A DNA stretch of 64,000 nt from Spirosoma endophyticum (lineage in GTDB: Bacteria; Bacteroidota; Bacteroidia; Cytophagales; Spirosomataceae): assembly GCF_900112365.1 (NCBI RefSeq), contig NZ_FOLQ01000018.1, positions 62,001-126,000 of the forward strand, written 5' to 3'. Made by a program: the position numbers and the translations under genes. Positions 17,418 through 25,317 of this stretch are shown here, piece by piece (position 1 is the first letter of the stretch; each line of letters opens with the position of its first letter). The notes below the pieces were generated by a model. It worked only from the letters and a program-made list of their open reading frames with translations, was not told the origin of the DNA and did no database searches.

Positions 17418-18113
17418 TCATTTAGGTTCTGGACCGTTCTCTCCCACCACCCAATATGTTGGGTTGATGGCCTGTCGTTGCTGATAATACTGATCGTAAA
17501 GGGGTCGATAGCGGAGTCGTTCATCCATAACCGAGTCAAATTGACCCAGTAAACCCAGCAACAATTCGGAGCTTTCCCGAACGGCAAACTGGCCGCTCTG
17601 GCTCCCTGTCACGTAGTCAACAAGGCCGTTTTTCACTACGTAGTTCGTGAACAGTGGATTCGCATCCCGACGGACCATTACCCGCACTCCGGCGACTTCG
17701 GCCACCGACAGATCGAGCGCATCGTCGAAGAAAAAAGCCACTTCGTGGGGCTGTAGATTCTGCTGATCCAGAAAATGCGTCAGTACATCAATTTTATGCT
17801 TTGCCTGCGAATAGTAAGCATGAAAATGCTCCCGACGAACCAGCGTTTCGGCTAGATCGTTTGTTACGCCCGTGATGATGGCCGCAGCGGGTAGTTGACC
17901 ACTGTGATGCATCCACAAGCCAAACCGGAGTAGGTTGGTACCCATCGAATCGACCTCACTGAACGTACTACTGCCGGCTTCGGTCTTGATACCGTCGTTA
18001 AACACGCCGTCCCAGTCAAAAATAATAGCCCGTACAGCGCGCAATTTCTCCGTTAACGTATCAACAGGTGTAACAAATTGACCGCCAAGCGCGGAGAAAG
18101 TTTTTTCGATCAT
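17418..18113 (-). CDS. HAD phosphatase of the KdsC type (Kdo-8-phosphate phosphatase candidate), enlarged
   Basis: The 231-residue protein has the HAD nucleophile motif at Asp33/Asp35 in IIFDWDGVFNDG, a Thr in ITGVTND, Lys in QAKHKIDVLTHFL and the acidic motif FFFDDALDLSVAEVAG. KdsC proteins share this order and the later 'yvt...G.GAVRE' segment, seen here as DYVTGSQSGQFAVRE. Placed between kdsA and kdsB, it most likely removes phosphate from Kdo 8-phosphate. It is about 40-60 residues longer than ordinary KdsC, with extra sequence at both ends (about 1-20 and 195-231). A Kdo/Kdo8N-specific variation is possible. Function is inferred from family and position. Confidence 0.75.
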   Translation of the reverse strand: MIEKTFSALGGQFVTPVDTLTEKLRAVRAIIFDWDGVFNDGIKTEAGSSTFSEVDSMGTNLLRFGLWMHHSGQLPAAAIITGVTNDLAETLVRREHFHAYYSQAKHKIDVLTHFLDQQNLQPHEVAFFFDDALDLSVAEVAGVRVMVRRDANPLFTNYVVKNGLVDYVTGSQSGQFAVRESSELLLGLLGQFDSVMDERLRYRPLYDQYYQQRQAINPTYWVVGENGPEPK

Positions 18114-18120
18114 TTTATAG

Positions 18121-18197
18121 AGTGAATGATGAAGAGTGAATAATGGAGAATAACCATCATGAAGTTATTCTCCATTATTCACTCTTCATCATTCACT
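18121..18197. repeat. Perfect 34-bp inverted repeat, AGTGAATGATGAAGAG type
   Basis: Arms 18121-18154 and 18164-18197 are exact reverse complements around a 9-base spacer. It fills the gap between the kdsC-like gene and kdsA. The words AATGATGAA and ATTCATCAT also occur in the repeats at 25228-25307 and 54094-54163, which suggests a related family. Confidence 0.9.
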
Positions 18198-18199
18198 AA

Positions 18200-19051
18200 T
18201 TAAGCTAGTTCTGGCAATGTATTCCGGTATTTCACTTCTACCGCGTGCAGTTCGAGAAGTGGTTTCAGAAATTCCTCTAAATACCGGATATCCAATTGGC
18301 TGGCCGCGTCGCAAAGAGCCTCGGAAGGGCAGGTATGTGTTTCTACAAACAGGCCATCGACACCCGCAGCTACACCCGCCCGGGCTAAGACAGGCAGATA
18401 TTCACGGGCTCCACCTTTGGCATCCGCCGATGGAATACCGTATTTACGGATGGCGTGCGTTACGTCGAAAACCACTGGATAATTGGTACGGGCCATGTGG
18501 TAGAAACTACGGGGATCGACCACCAGATCATTGTAGCCAAAGGTGTAACCACGCTCCGTCAGGATGATCTGATCGTTGCCTGAATCTTCAACTTTCTTGA
18601 CCGGGTGCTTCATATTTTCCGGCGCCAGAAACTGTCCGTGCTTGATATTGACCACCTTGCCTGTGTTGGCAGCGGCTACGACCAGCATGGTTTGCATACA
18701 CAGATACGCTGGAATTTGCAGCACATCCACTACTTCGGCAACGGGCGCACACTGGTCAGGATAATGAACATCGGTCAGCAGTGGGAAGCCGAATTGCTCT
18801 TTCACTTTTGCCAGAATCTTCATACCCTTGTCGATGCCTGGACCATTGTAATAGTTCAGGCTAGAGCGATTGTCCTTTTGAAAGGATGATTTATAAATGA
18901 TTTTGATACCGACCCGCTCCTGAATTTCGCGGAGTTGCTCGGCTACCGTCATCATAATTTTTTCGTCTTCAATAACACAGGGACCGCTGATGAGGAACAA
19001 CTCATCTGACCCACATTCTATGTCGCCAACGCGAACGATTTTCTGAGACAT
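18200..19051 (-). CDS. kdsA: 3-deoxy-8-phosphooctulonate synthase
   Basis: The 283-residue TIM-barrel enzyme joins arabinose 5-phosphate and phosphoenolpyruvate to Kdo 8-phosphate (EC 2.5.1.55). Signatures: LISGPCVIED, YKSSFQKDNRSSLNYYNGPG, LLTDVHYPDQ, ILTERGYTFGYNDLVVDPRS and DVTHAIRKYG. The length is normal for the family (about 280). It follows lspA with a 13-base gap, so the two are almost certainly co-transcribed. It gives the entry step for the Kdo/Kdo8N branch of the surrounding cluster. Confidence 0.96.
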   Translation of the reverse strand: MSQKIVRVGDIECGSDELFLISGPCVIEDEKIMMTVAEQLREIQERVGIKIIYKSSFQKDNRSSLNYYNGPGIDKGMKILAKVKEQFGFPLLTDVHYPDQCAPVAEVVDVLQIPAYLCMQTMLVVAAANTGKVVNIKHGQFLAPENMKHPVKKVEDSGNDQIILTERGYTFGYNDLVVDPRSFYHMARTNYPVVFDVTHAIRKYGIPSADAKGGAREYLPVLARAGVAAGVDGLFVETHTCPSEALCDAASQLDIRYLEEFLKPLLELHAVEVKYRNTLPELA

Positions 19052-19064
19052 TATTTTGTCGTTT

Positions 19065-19568
19065 TTAAATTACCTGGCTATCATTCTTCTGACGTTGAAG
19101 AATGGAATTAAGCAGAATCAGTCCGGCTCCCAACATCACTGAAACATCAGCCATGTTGAAGATACCCGTCTGGAAAATACCGAAACTGAGGTGTAAAAAG
19201 TCAGTCACTGAACCGTAAGCCATTCGGTCAATAATATTTCCAATGCCTCCACCGATGATGAAACAAGCGCCGACCACAAACAGCCGGGGCGTATTAAACT
19301 TAACGAGTAGATACCCAAAACCCAGAACGATAGCGATCAGCGGCAGGGCAAGCAGCAGTATACTTTTAAGGAGTGGGGGCCATGAATCGCCTAAGCTTAA
19401 AAAAGCACCTGTATTTTCGACCTTGGCAATCGTTAGATGACTGTTCAACAGACAAATACTTCCACCATCACCAATCTTTTCCCGCACAATCGTCTTGGAT
19501 ACCTGGTCGCACCCAATGTTCACCGATACGGTGAAGACAATAAGTAGGACCCTGGTTAAATTTTTCAT
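19065..19568 (-). CDS. lspA: Lipoprotein signal peptidase (signal peptidase II)
   Basis: The 167-residue inner-membrane aspartyl protease cleaves prolipoproteins at the lipobox after diacylglyceryl transfer. It has four hydrophobic segments. The two catalytic aspartates are Asp114 in GGGIGNIIDRMAYG and Asp141 in FNMADVSVMLG; VENTGAFLSLG at residues 50-60 is the conserved N-terminal block. Gaps to kdnB (28 bases) and kdsA (13 bases) place it inside the Kdo/Kdo8N row, so lipoprotein maturation and LPS sugar synthesis are probably on one transcript. The DUF4249 lipoproteins elsewhere in this window would be among its substrates. Confidence 0.92.
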   Translation of the reverse strand: MKNLTRVLLIVFTVSVNIGCDQVSKTIVREKIGDGGSICLLNSHLTIAKVENTGAFLSLGDSWPPLLKSILLLALPLIAIVLGFGYLLVKFNTPRLFVVGACFIIGGGIGNIIDRMAYGSVTDFLHLSFGIFQTGIFNMADVSVMLGAGLILLNSILQRQKNDSQVI

Positions 19569-19596
19569 CAGTCAATTATCGGATAGACACACTACG

Positions 19597-20700
19597 TTAT
19601 AATCGCCGGAACAAGTCTTTCAGCAGATCAATTGTGATGACCTCCTGCCAGTTGTCGCCGATAGCGTGCAACCACATATGCGGCAGATTATACGAGACGT
19701 GCGCCATTTGAGTAATGGTATCGTCGCTCCACTCTTTCGATAAACCCTTCGGTAAATCAATCTGATGATAGGCTACCATTTCTTTAAATTCAGCCACTCC
19801 CTGCGGATAATAATCGGCAAGGTGATTCATGATCAGGCAATTGGCATAACAATGGCGAGTTCCCAGAATCTTCGACAGGCCGTAGCTGAGTGCGTGACAA
19901 ACACCCACTTCAGAATACGTAAGGCTCAAGCCACCCATCATCGAAGCGACCATGAGTTTGTCGTCGTTCTCCGCTGTCTGACCGGAGTTCTCGCCCAGAT
20001 ACACTTCGCGGCAAAGCTTCATGGCCTGCTCGGCGTACGCGTGCGAATAGGCATTGTTCATTCGCCCATTCTCCGACTCAATGCAGTGGATATACGTATC
20101 CATGCCGGTATAAAACCACCAGTTGCGCGGTACACTGGCGATCAGGTCTGGATCGAGTACAATCTGGTTAAACACAGTCCACTCGCACTTAAGGCCCAGT
20201 TTTTTTACCGGTCCTGTTAGTACAGCCGTCATCGACACTTCGGCCCCTGTTCCCGAAATGGTCGGTACGCCCACGTGATAAACGCCCGGCTTTTTGATCA
20301 GATTCAATCCCTGATACAACGTCGACGACCCTTCGTTGGTCAGCATCAGCGACAACGCTTTGGCAATATCCATGATGCTACCGCCACCAATGCCTACGAC
20401 ACCCGACGGAAGACCTTTTTTGGACAGAATTTCGTCGCGAAGCCGGTCAATCTGGTCGGTTGTGGGTTCGTGCTCTTCAACGCTGATGTAATACGTCAGA
20501 TCTTCGGCATGAGCCGGAACCTGACCTTCGAGCGGTTTGCCCTTGAAATAATTATCAACCAGAAAGACAAAATAGCCTTCATTGTCGGCACGGCGTGGAG
20601 CCAGAATTTCGTCAAGCTGGGAAAAACTCCCCCGCCCGTAAACGGTCTTCTCGACCCCTTTGAAATTTTTATGCGTGGTTTGTGTTAGTGCTGCTACCAT
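19597..20700 (-). CDS. kdnB: Iron-dependent alcohol dehydrogenase, KdnB-like (Kdo 8-oxidase)
   Basis: The 367-residue group III (iron) alcohol dehydrogenase has the NAD-binding GGGS at 105-108 and the metal ligands Asp201, His205, His269 and His283 in GMDTYIHCIE, VCHALSYG and GTRHCYAN. In Shewanella, KdnB oxidises the C8 hydroxyl of Kdo to the 8-aldehyde in the pathway to 8-amino-Kdo. Here it sits next to a DegT-type aminotransferase (KdnA-like) and beside kdsA/kdsB, which makes that role far more likely than a general alcohol dehydrogenase. Protein evidence alone supports only an iron dehydrogenase; the KdnB identity comes from context and family resemblance. Confidence 0.82.
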   Translation of the reverse strand: MVAALTQTTHKNFKGVEKTVYGRGSFSQLDEILAPRRADNEGYFVFLVDNYFKGKPLEGQVPAHAEDLTYYISVEEHEPTTDQIDRLRDEILSKKGLPSGVVGIGGGSIMDIAKALSLMLTNEGSSTLYQGLNLIKKPGVYHVGVPTISGTGAEVSMTAVLTGPVKKLGLKCEWTVFNQIVLDPDLIASVPRNWWFYTGMDTYIHCIESENGRMNNAYSHAYAEQAMKLCREVYLGENSGQTAENDDKLMVASMMGGLSLTYSEVGVCHALSYGLSKILGTRHCYANCLIMNHLADYYPQGVAEFKEMVAYHQIDLPKGLSKEWSDDTITQMAHVSYNLPHMWLHAIGDNWQEVITIDLLKDLFRRL

Positions 20701-20752
20701 CTTGTTGTTAAGCCATATTGGCTAAAAAATTGGTCTTTTGTGGCAACGAGTG

Positions 20753-21958
20753 TTACGCTTCTACCAGTGTTGCTTTGCGAACGGCGGCTTCGATATTGGT
20801 AGCCAGTATGGCAACTTCTTCGGTTGTCCAGGTGGCCCGAATACCGAACGAAATTAATCGTCCTATGGTCGCCTGTGCATTCGGGATATCCAAGTTTTTA
20901 TAGTCCTGCGGTGCACCGAATTTTTCGATGGCCAGCGCTGAAGCCGTCCGCATTTCTTTGATATGATCCCACTGATTAATGAAGTGGTACATATTCGTGA
21001 ACCAGTAATTAAACCCGCCTACGCCAGCCGCATTTAATTCAGCGACAGTGCGTTGTGCAGTTTCCGTATCGGGCATGAGTATGTTCAGGAACGTAGCAGA
21101 ATCGCCATTGGCATCGGGAATTTGCGCGAACGCTACGCCCGGTACCTGTCCCAGCACGGTCATGAGCTGAGTTTTGTGCGCGTTGTTACTCTTGATAATG
21201 TCGGGTACCCGACGCGCCTGAACTAATCCAATGGCTGCATGGAGTTCGCTGATCCGGTAGTTGAACCCCAGAATCGGATGCTGCTCCATTCCCCGGTTGG
21301 AACCGATGTGGTCGTGGCCGTGGTCAGAGTATGAATCGGCGTGTTTGTAGGCAGTTTCGTCGTTAGTGACCATAATGCCGCCTTCGCCCGCCGTTGCAAT
21401 CTTGAAAAAATCGAATGAATAAGCGCCGGTTTTACCCCACAATCCCGTAGACGTGCCTTTGTAGCTTGCGCCCATCGCCTGGCCCGCATCTTCGACCAAC
21501 ACCAGATTGTGCTCGTTCACTACGTCCATAATCGCGTCCATATCGGCCATTTGACCACACATGTGCACTAAACAAATGGCTTTCGTTTTGGGCGTAATAA
21601 CTTTACGAATTCCCTCTGCACTTAGGCAAAGTGTCTCGTCAATATCAGCGAAAACGGGTAAAGCGCCGATCATCAGCACCGATTCAACCGTAGCGATGTA
21701 GGTAAACGGGGGAACGATGACTTCATCACCCGCACCGATTCCGGCGGCAGCCAACGCACATAAAACAGCCGTTGAACCACTCGACACGGCATGTGCGTAG
21801 TTAGCGCCAACTACTTTGGCAACCTCAGCCTCAAACTCACGAGCTTTGTAAATATTGTTACGCTGCGCTTCGTGATTGTACCGAAACAGGATACCAGTCT
21901 CAAGCACATCGTTGATTTCCTTGCGCTCGGCCGCTCCAAAAAATTCCATTCCTGGCAT
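20753..21958 (-). CDS. kdnA: DegT/DnrJ-type aminotransferase, KdnA-like (8-amino-Kdo transaminase)
   Basis: This 401-residue PLP enzyme has the DegT/DnrJ/EryC1/StrS fold. The PLP lysine is Lys186 in SFDFFKIATAGEGG; VSSGSTAVLCALAAAG binds the phosphate and VEDAGQAMGASYKG follows the family. In Shewanella, KdnA uses glutamate to turn the 8-aldehyde made by KdnB into 8-amino-3,8-dideoxy-octulosonate. Its pairing here with a KdnB-like gene and Kdo genes supports the same role. ATG at 21958 is chosen; another Met three codons on is possible. A promoter-like TACTTTTG lies about 60 bases upstream and this gene would head the operon. Confidence 0.82.
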   Translation of the reverse strand: MPGMEFFGAAERKEINDVLETGILFRYNHEAQRNNIYKAREFEAEVAKVVGANYAHAVSSGSTAVLCALAAAGIGAGDEVIVPPFTYIATVESVLMIGALPVFADIDETLCLSAEGIRKVITPKTKAICLVHMCGQMADMDAIMDVVNEHNLVLVEDAGQAMGASYKGTSTGLWGKTGAYSFDFFKIATAGEGGIMVTNDETAYKHADSYSDHGHDHIGSNRGMEQHPILGFNYRISELHAAIGLVQARRVPDIIKSNNAHKTQLMTVLGQVPGVAFAQIPDANGDSATFLNILMPDTETAQRTVAELNAAGVGGFNYWFTNMYHFINQWDHIKEMRTASALAIEKFGAPQDYKNLDIPNAQATIGRLISFGIRATWTTEEVAILATNIEAAVRKATLVEA

Positions 21959-22018
21959 GACGTAATCTGTTTAGAAAGTCGCTTCGGAAGTTTTCGTTAA
22001 GCGACCGTTATTTTTTTA

Positions 22019-22026
22019 CAAAAGTA
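22019..22026 (-). promoter_or_regulatory. -7 promoter element TACTTTTG before kdnA
   Basis: The minus strand reads TACTTTTG, matching TAnnTTTG, 60 bases before the kdnA start. No good -33 TTG was seen. It would drive the six-gene Kdo/Kdo8N row. Confidence 0.45.
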
Positions 22027-22120
22027 CGGTATTTGTTTCGTAGAGACCGCACCGGCGGACCGGCAATCCTTTGCATCTCCTTACGCGTCAGTAAAAAACC
22101 ATCCGGGATAGGAGACGCTA

Positions 22121-22597
22121 TCAATACGGAATTCGTTTTTCCATCGCAACCCATTCCTGAAAAACGGCATCGGCTTCGCTACGTAGCAGTTGGTGCATGG
22201 GAATGTGTCGTTGTTCACGCGGTTTATCCAGTTCTTCGTAAATAAACTGATCATCGAAACCGGCGCCGGCGGCATCGGAATGGAAAGCGCCGTAGACAAT
22301 CCGGTTGGGACGCGCCCAGTAAATCGCCCCTAAACACATAGGGCAGGGTTCGCAGGATGCGTATAGTGTGCAATCTTCTAACTGGAACGTACCCATATTT
22401 TGGCAGGCATCGCGAATTGCGACGACTTCGGCGTGTGCCGTCGGGTCATTGGTTGACGTGACCTGGTTGCATCCCCGACCTACAATTTCTCCATTGCGAA
22501 CAATGACGGCACCGAACGGACCACCCTGTCCATTTATCATGCCTGTCCGGGCTAATTCGATAGCCTCCCGCAAAAAATATTCATCCTGATCTGTCAT
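22121..22597 (-). CDS. Guanine deaminase (cytidine deaminase-like fold)
   Basis: The 158-residue zinc enzyme has the deaminase signature His55-Ala-Glu57 (TAHAEVVAIRDAC) and Cys85-x-x-Cys88 (SCEPCPMCLGAIYWARP). The pattern STNDPTAHAEV and the later AGFDDQFIYEELDKP agree closely with Bacillus GuaD, so guanine to xanthine plus ammonia is the likely reaction. tRNA adenosine deaminases share the motif but lack the C-terminal block. It is 12 bases after the next upstream minus-strand gene, a nucleotidyltransferase-like protein, and may be co-transcribed with it. Confidence 0.85.
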   Translation of the reverse strand: MTDQDEYFLREAIELARTGMINGQGGPFGAVIVRNGEIVGRGCNQVTSTNDPTAHAEVVAIRDACQNMGTFQLEDCTLYASCEPCPMCLGAIYWARPNRIVYGAFHSDAAGAGFDDQFIYEELDKPREQRHIPMHQLLRSEADAVFQEWVAMEKRIPY

Positions 22598-22609
22598 TCT
22601 GGCTTTGTA

Positions 22610-23395
22610 TTAAAGAGCGGCTACATATCGTGTAACGGCCAACTGAGCGGCACTGTTTTTCTGAAAGGTGGCCGGAGCCAGTGCATCGCGCAGGGATTCG
22701 TAGAGATACATCACTTCCCACAAACTACTCACCAGCACATCCCGTTCGGGCATCGCTACGGTCCTGCGCAGTTGCGAAAGTTCAGCCACGCCAAAGGTAG
22801 TTTCTGCCCGACGAACGCCCCGAGGTAAACTCGAATTCTTGAGATGTAGCATTGGGCCAAGCACGGCGTTTCGCACAAAAGCCAGAAAATCAATGGCTTC
22901 GAAATACTCACCCCGACCAACTTTGAGGGCCGCGTAATGTGCCCAAATCCAGAAACGGTCTTCGGTCCATTGAAAATCGAAGGGAGGGTAGTGGGCCGAT
23001 GACTGCTGAATAATGTTCGTCAATGTTTGCTCCCGCTCCCACAGAACAATTGGATCTTCAACCCGATCGTAGAATTCATCCGGCGTTAAAAACTTGATAT
23101 CAACATGCAATAATGACGATTCAAAGAGAGCGATCAACAGGCGAGGCTCACCCACATGATCGCCCCGAAAGGACGCCAGCATCAACCCTAATCCAGCTGC
23201 GTATTCCTGCATCAGAGACAGATCAGGCGCTATTTTTCGATTCGTAACCAGCACCAGATCAAGGTCAGAATAAGCATCTACTTCGCCGGATGCCCATGAG
23301 CCACCAGCCGCTAAACCAACCGTATCAGGGTCTTGCTCAATGTGCTCAATAGCTTTTGTAATGAATAATTGAAAGGGCTTTAAATGAGGTTGCAT
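22610..23395 (-). CDS. Nucleotidyltransferase-fold protein, function unknown
   Basis: This 261-residue protein starts with a minimal nucleotidyltransferase core: GGSWASGEVD (31-40) and SDLDLVLV with Asp44 and Asp46, followed by an acidic residue near LLHVDIKFL. The C-terminal half is helical and resembles the accessory part of aminoglycoside adenylyltransferase-like proteins. It would transfer a nucleotide to a small molecule or protein, but no substrate can be named. The gene precedes guanine deaminase by 12 bases. I cannot link it to any resistance phenotype. Confidence 0.75.
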   Translation of the reverse strand: MQPHLKPFQLFITKAIEHIEQDPDTVGLAAGGSWASGEVDAYSDLDLVLVTNRKIAPDLSLMQEYAAGLGLMLASFRGDHVGEPRLLIALFESSLLHVDIKFLTPDEFYDRVEDPIVLWEREQTLTNIIQQSSAHYPPFDFQWTEDRFWIWAHYAALKVGRGEYFEAIDFLAFVRNAVLGPMLHLKNSSLPRGVRRAETTFGVAELSQLRRTVAMPERDVLVSSLWEVMYLYESLRDALAPATFQKNSAAQLAVTRYVAAL

Positions 23396-23485
23396 TGGTC
23401 GTTACGCCGTGTCACCGGTGCGATTAGTAAATTATCGCGGAACAACGCTGCATTTGGATTAGTTCAGCCAACGTTTCGCTTCTAC

Positions 23486-24094
23486 TTACCGGATTGGCAG
23501 GACAATACCTAACCCGTTTTGGCCTGCCGAGAGTAATAGACGCTCCTGTTTGTCACCCCGGTTTTTAAAAATGAAATAGTTAACCAGATCAAAGGCCAGC
23601 AGAAAGCCGCCCTGCGCCATAATGGATTTACCATAACCCCGAAGTTGATCGGCCTTGTCGGGGTGAGATTCGGCCCGCTCGCGCAGATACGCTCCGCCCA
23701 CTACGTAGGCTACGTCCAGACCCGCATTGATCAGCAAAATCTGCTTCATGTTTTCGTGTTGCCGCACAGCATCGGCCAGCGTTTCGCTATTCGCGTTTCG
23801 TTTCCGGGAACCTAGCAGTCCGGCCCCGGCGATACCAAGATTGACCAGGTTCCAGTACACGTTCATCTTATGAAAGTACTTCGTCTCGCCCGATGTCTGT
23901 CCGGCCGCAACAGCACCAACAGCAATGTTCGCCAGGGCAAAACTGCCGAGGGTTAGCCCCAGTGTTTTCTGGTGTTTGATGCGTTGCTCACTAAATGTTT
24001 TTAGTTCTGTAGACAGTGTGCTACGTTGGGCCGTTGCGGTACTACCGAGTAACACCGAGCTAGCTGCAAACAGAAGATGTCGGAGTGAATTCAT
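23486..24094 (-). CDS. Hypothetical membrane protein (DUF6992-like)
   Basis: The 202-residue protein has a signal-peptide-like start (to about residue 22, STATAQ) and three or four hydrophobic segments (about 45-65, 80-97, 117-137 and 160-178). The layout agrees with the Bacteroidota DUF6992 group as I remember it; no function is known. It lies 29 bases after mobA in the same direction and might be its operon mate, though nothing links it to molybdenum cofactor. Confidence 0.7.
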   Translation of the reverse strand: MNSLRHLLFAASSVLLGSTATAQRSTLSTELKTFSEQRIKHQKTLGLTLGSFALANIAVGAVAAGQTSGETKYFHKMNVYWNLVNLGIAGAGLLGSRKRNANSETLADAVRQHENMKQILLINAGLDVAYVVGGAYLRERAESHPDKADQLRGYGKSIMAQGGFLLAFDLVNYFIFKNRGDKQERLLLSAGQNGLGIVLPIR

Positions 24095-24123
24095 GCGATG
24101 CGATTTCGGTATGAACCCGGTAA

Positions 24124-24777
24124 TTAACTACGTTGTTTCAGAGCGGCCAGCGCTGCCGGATCGTTTACATTCAACAGTTCGCGAATGTCGGGAGCCGTGA
24201 GTAAGTGAGTGTCATTCATCATCAGAAACTTGCGCGGTGACCATTGTCCAACCGCAATAGCTTTTTCGATAATCAGTTTGCTTGAAGCTTCCCAAATACA
24301 CAGCAGTGGTTCAGGAAAACGTCCGTCCGAATCATAAAAAGCAGTCGCCAATTTTGCTGGATTACGTCCCTTAACGAGCGCATCGAGCGAACGCGTACTT
24401 AACAGCGGCATATCGCAGGCGACGACCAGCCAGGCAGTTTCCGGATGTTGTTGAAATGCCGACAAAATACCATTCATCGGTCCCGGCCAGTCGTAGGTAT
24501 CAATAACAATGGGCCGGCTGGTCGATGATTCGTTACGTGCCTGCTCCGGGTTCATCGACCAGTAAACAGTGTCACAATAGGGACGTAGTAAATCGGTCAG
24601 GTGTTCACGCTGGGGTTTCTTATAATACACCAGTTGCGATTTATCCTGTCCCATCCGGGTGCTACGTCCCCCAATCAGCACTAAGCCGTTGAGTGTAGCA
24701 CGGACATCCTGTCCACTGTCACCCAAACTGGCGGATAGGATGGCCACGTTACGCTCGCTTGAAATCCCGTTTGCCAC
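24124..24777 (-). CDS. mobA: Molybdenum cofactor guanylyltransferase
   Basis: The 217-residue enzyme attaches GMP to molybdopterin. The N-terminal nucleotide-binding signature LIGGRSTRMGQDKS (34-47) is clear, followed by a VACDMPLLS block typical of MobA. The reading starts at GTG 24777, inside moaC (29-base overlap); a second GTG at 24747, just after the moaC stop, is an alternative that would remove ten residues. It is co-directional with moaC and divergent from moeA across a repeat-bearing spacer. It would allow synthesis of the bis-MGD cofactor for DMSO-reductase-type enzymes, none of which is seen here. Confidence 0.87.
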   Translation of the reverse strand: MANGISSERNVAILSASLGDSGQDVRATLNGLVLIGGRSTRMGQDKSQLVYYKKPQREHLTDLLRPYCDTVYWSMNPEQARNESSTSRPIVIDTYDWPGPMNGILSAFQQHPETAWLVVACDMPLLSTRSLDALVKGRNPAKLATAFYDSDGRFPEPLLCIWEASSKLIIEKAIAVGQWSPRKFLMMNDTHLLTAPDIRELLNVNDPAALAALKQRS

Positions 24778-25222
24778 CCGTTTTCTCCATTAGTTTGGTT
24801 TCCTGAATAATAATGTCGTGCGAAAAGGCTTTGCACATATCATAGATCGTCAATGCGGCCACCGACGCCCCAACCAGCGCTTCCATTTCGACACCCGTTT
24901 TTCCTTCGGTCGAAACCAGGCAATTGACAATGGCATCTGTGCCTTCGGTGGTGATGGTAATCTGGCAATTATCCAAGCCAAGCGAGTGACAAAGCGGAAT
25001 CAGGTCGTCGGTACGCTTAGCTGCCATTGTTCCGGCAATAATCGCCGTTTGAAACACCTGGCCTTTCTTCGTAACAATATCCTGTCCGGTCAGGTGCTGC
25101 ATAATATCGGGACCCAGCGCCACTACGCTCTGGGCGCGGGCCGTCCGGCGCGTAACGGTTTTGGCACCCACGTCGACCATCGCGGGATTTCCTTCGGCGT
25201 TGAGGTGAGAAAAAGAGCTCAT
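24749..25222 (-). CDS. moaC: Cyclic pyranopterin monophosphate synthase
   Basis: This 157-residue protein catalyses the second step of molybdenum-cofactor synthesis (EC 4.6.1.17). It has MVDVGAKTVTRRTARAQS near the N terminus, IPLCHSLGLDNCQI, GKTGVEMEALVGASVAALTIYDMCKA and the basic KTGGKRDF tail, as expected for MoaC. Its start faces moeA across a 95-base spacer holding an inverted repeat, and it overlaps mobA by 29 bases. MoaA is not in the window. Confidence 0.95.
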   Translation of the reverse strand: MSSFSHLNAEGNPAMVDVGAKTVTRRTARAQSVVALGPDIMQHLTGQDIVTKKGQVFQTAIIAGTMAAKRTDDLIPLCHSLGLDNCQITITTEGTDAIVNCLVSTEGKTGVEMEALVGASVAALTIYDMCKAFSHDIIIQETKLMEKTGGKRDFKRA

Positions 25223-25227
25223 TTGAA

Positions 25228-25307
25228 TGAATTATGAATTATAAATGATGAATGATGAATAGATTGCGCTCAGGGGCCAAAATTCATCATTTATAATTCA
25301 TAATTCA
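25228..25307. repeat. Inverted repeat with 26-bp arms (TGAATTATGAATTATAAATG type)
   Basis: Arms 25228-25253 and 25282-25307 pair exactly around a 28-base spacer. It lies between the divergent moaC and moeA genes, where both promoters should be. It shares the words ATTATAAATGATGAAT with the repeat at 54094-54163, so the two are members of one family. Confidence 0.85.
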
Positions 25308-25317
25308 TCATTTTCCC

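Noticed and set aside
22609-23395. Aminoglycoside resistance gene
   Set aside because: Only the minimal nucleotidyltransferase motif is shared; nothing shows an antibiotic substrate.
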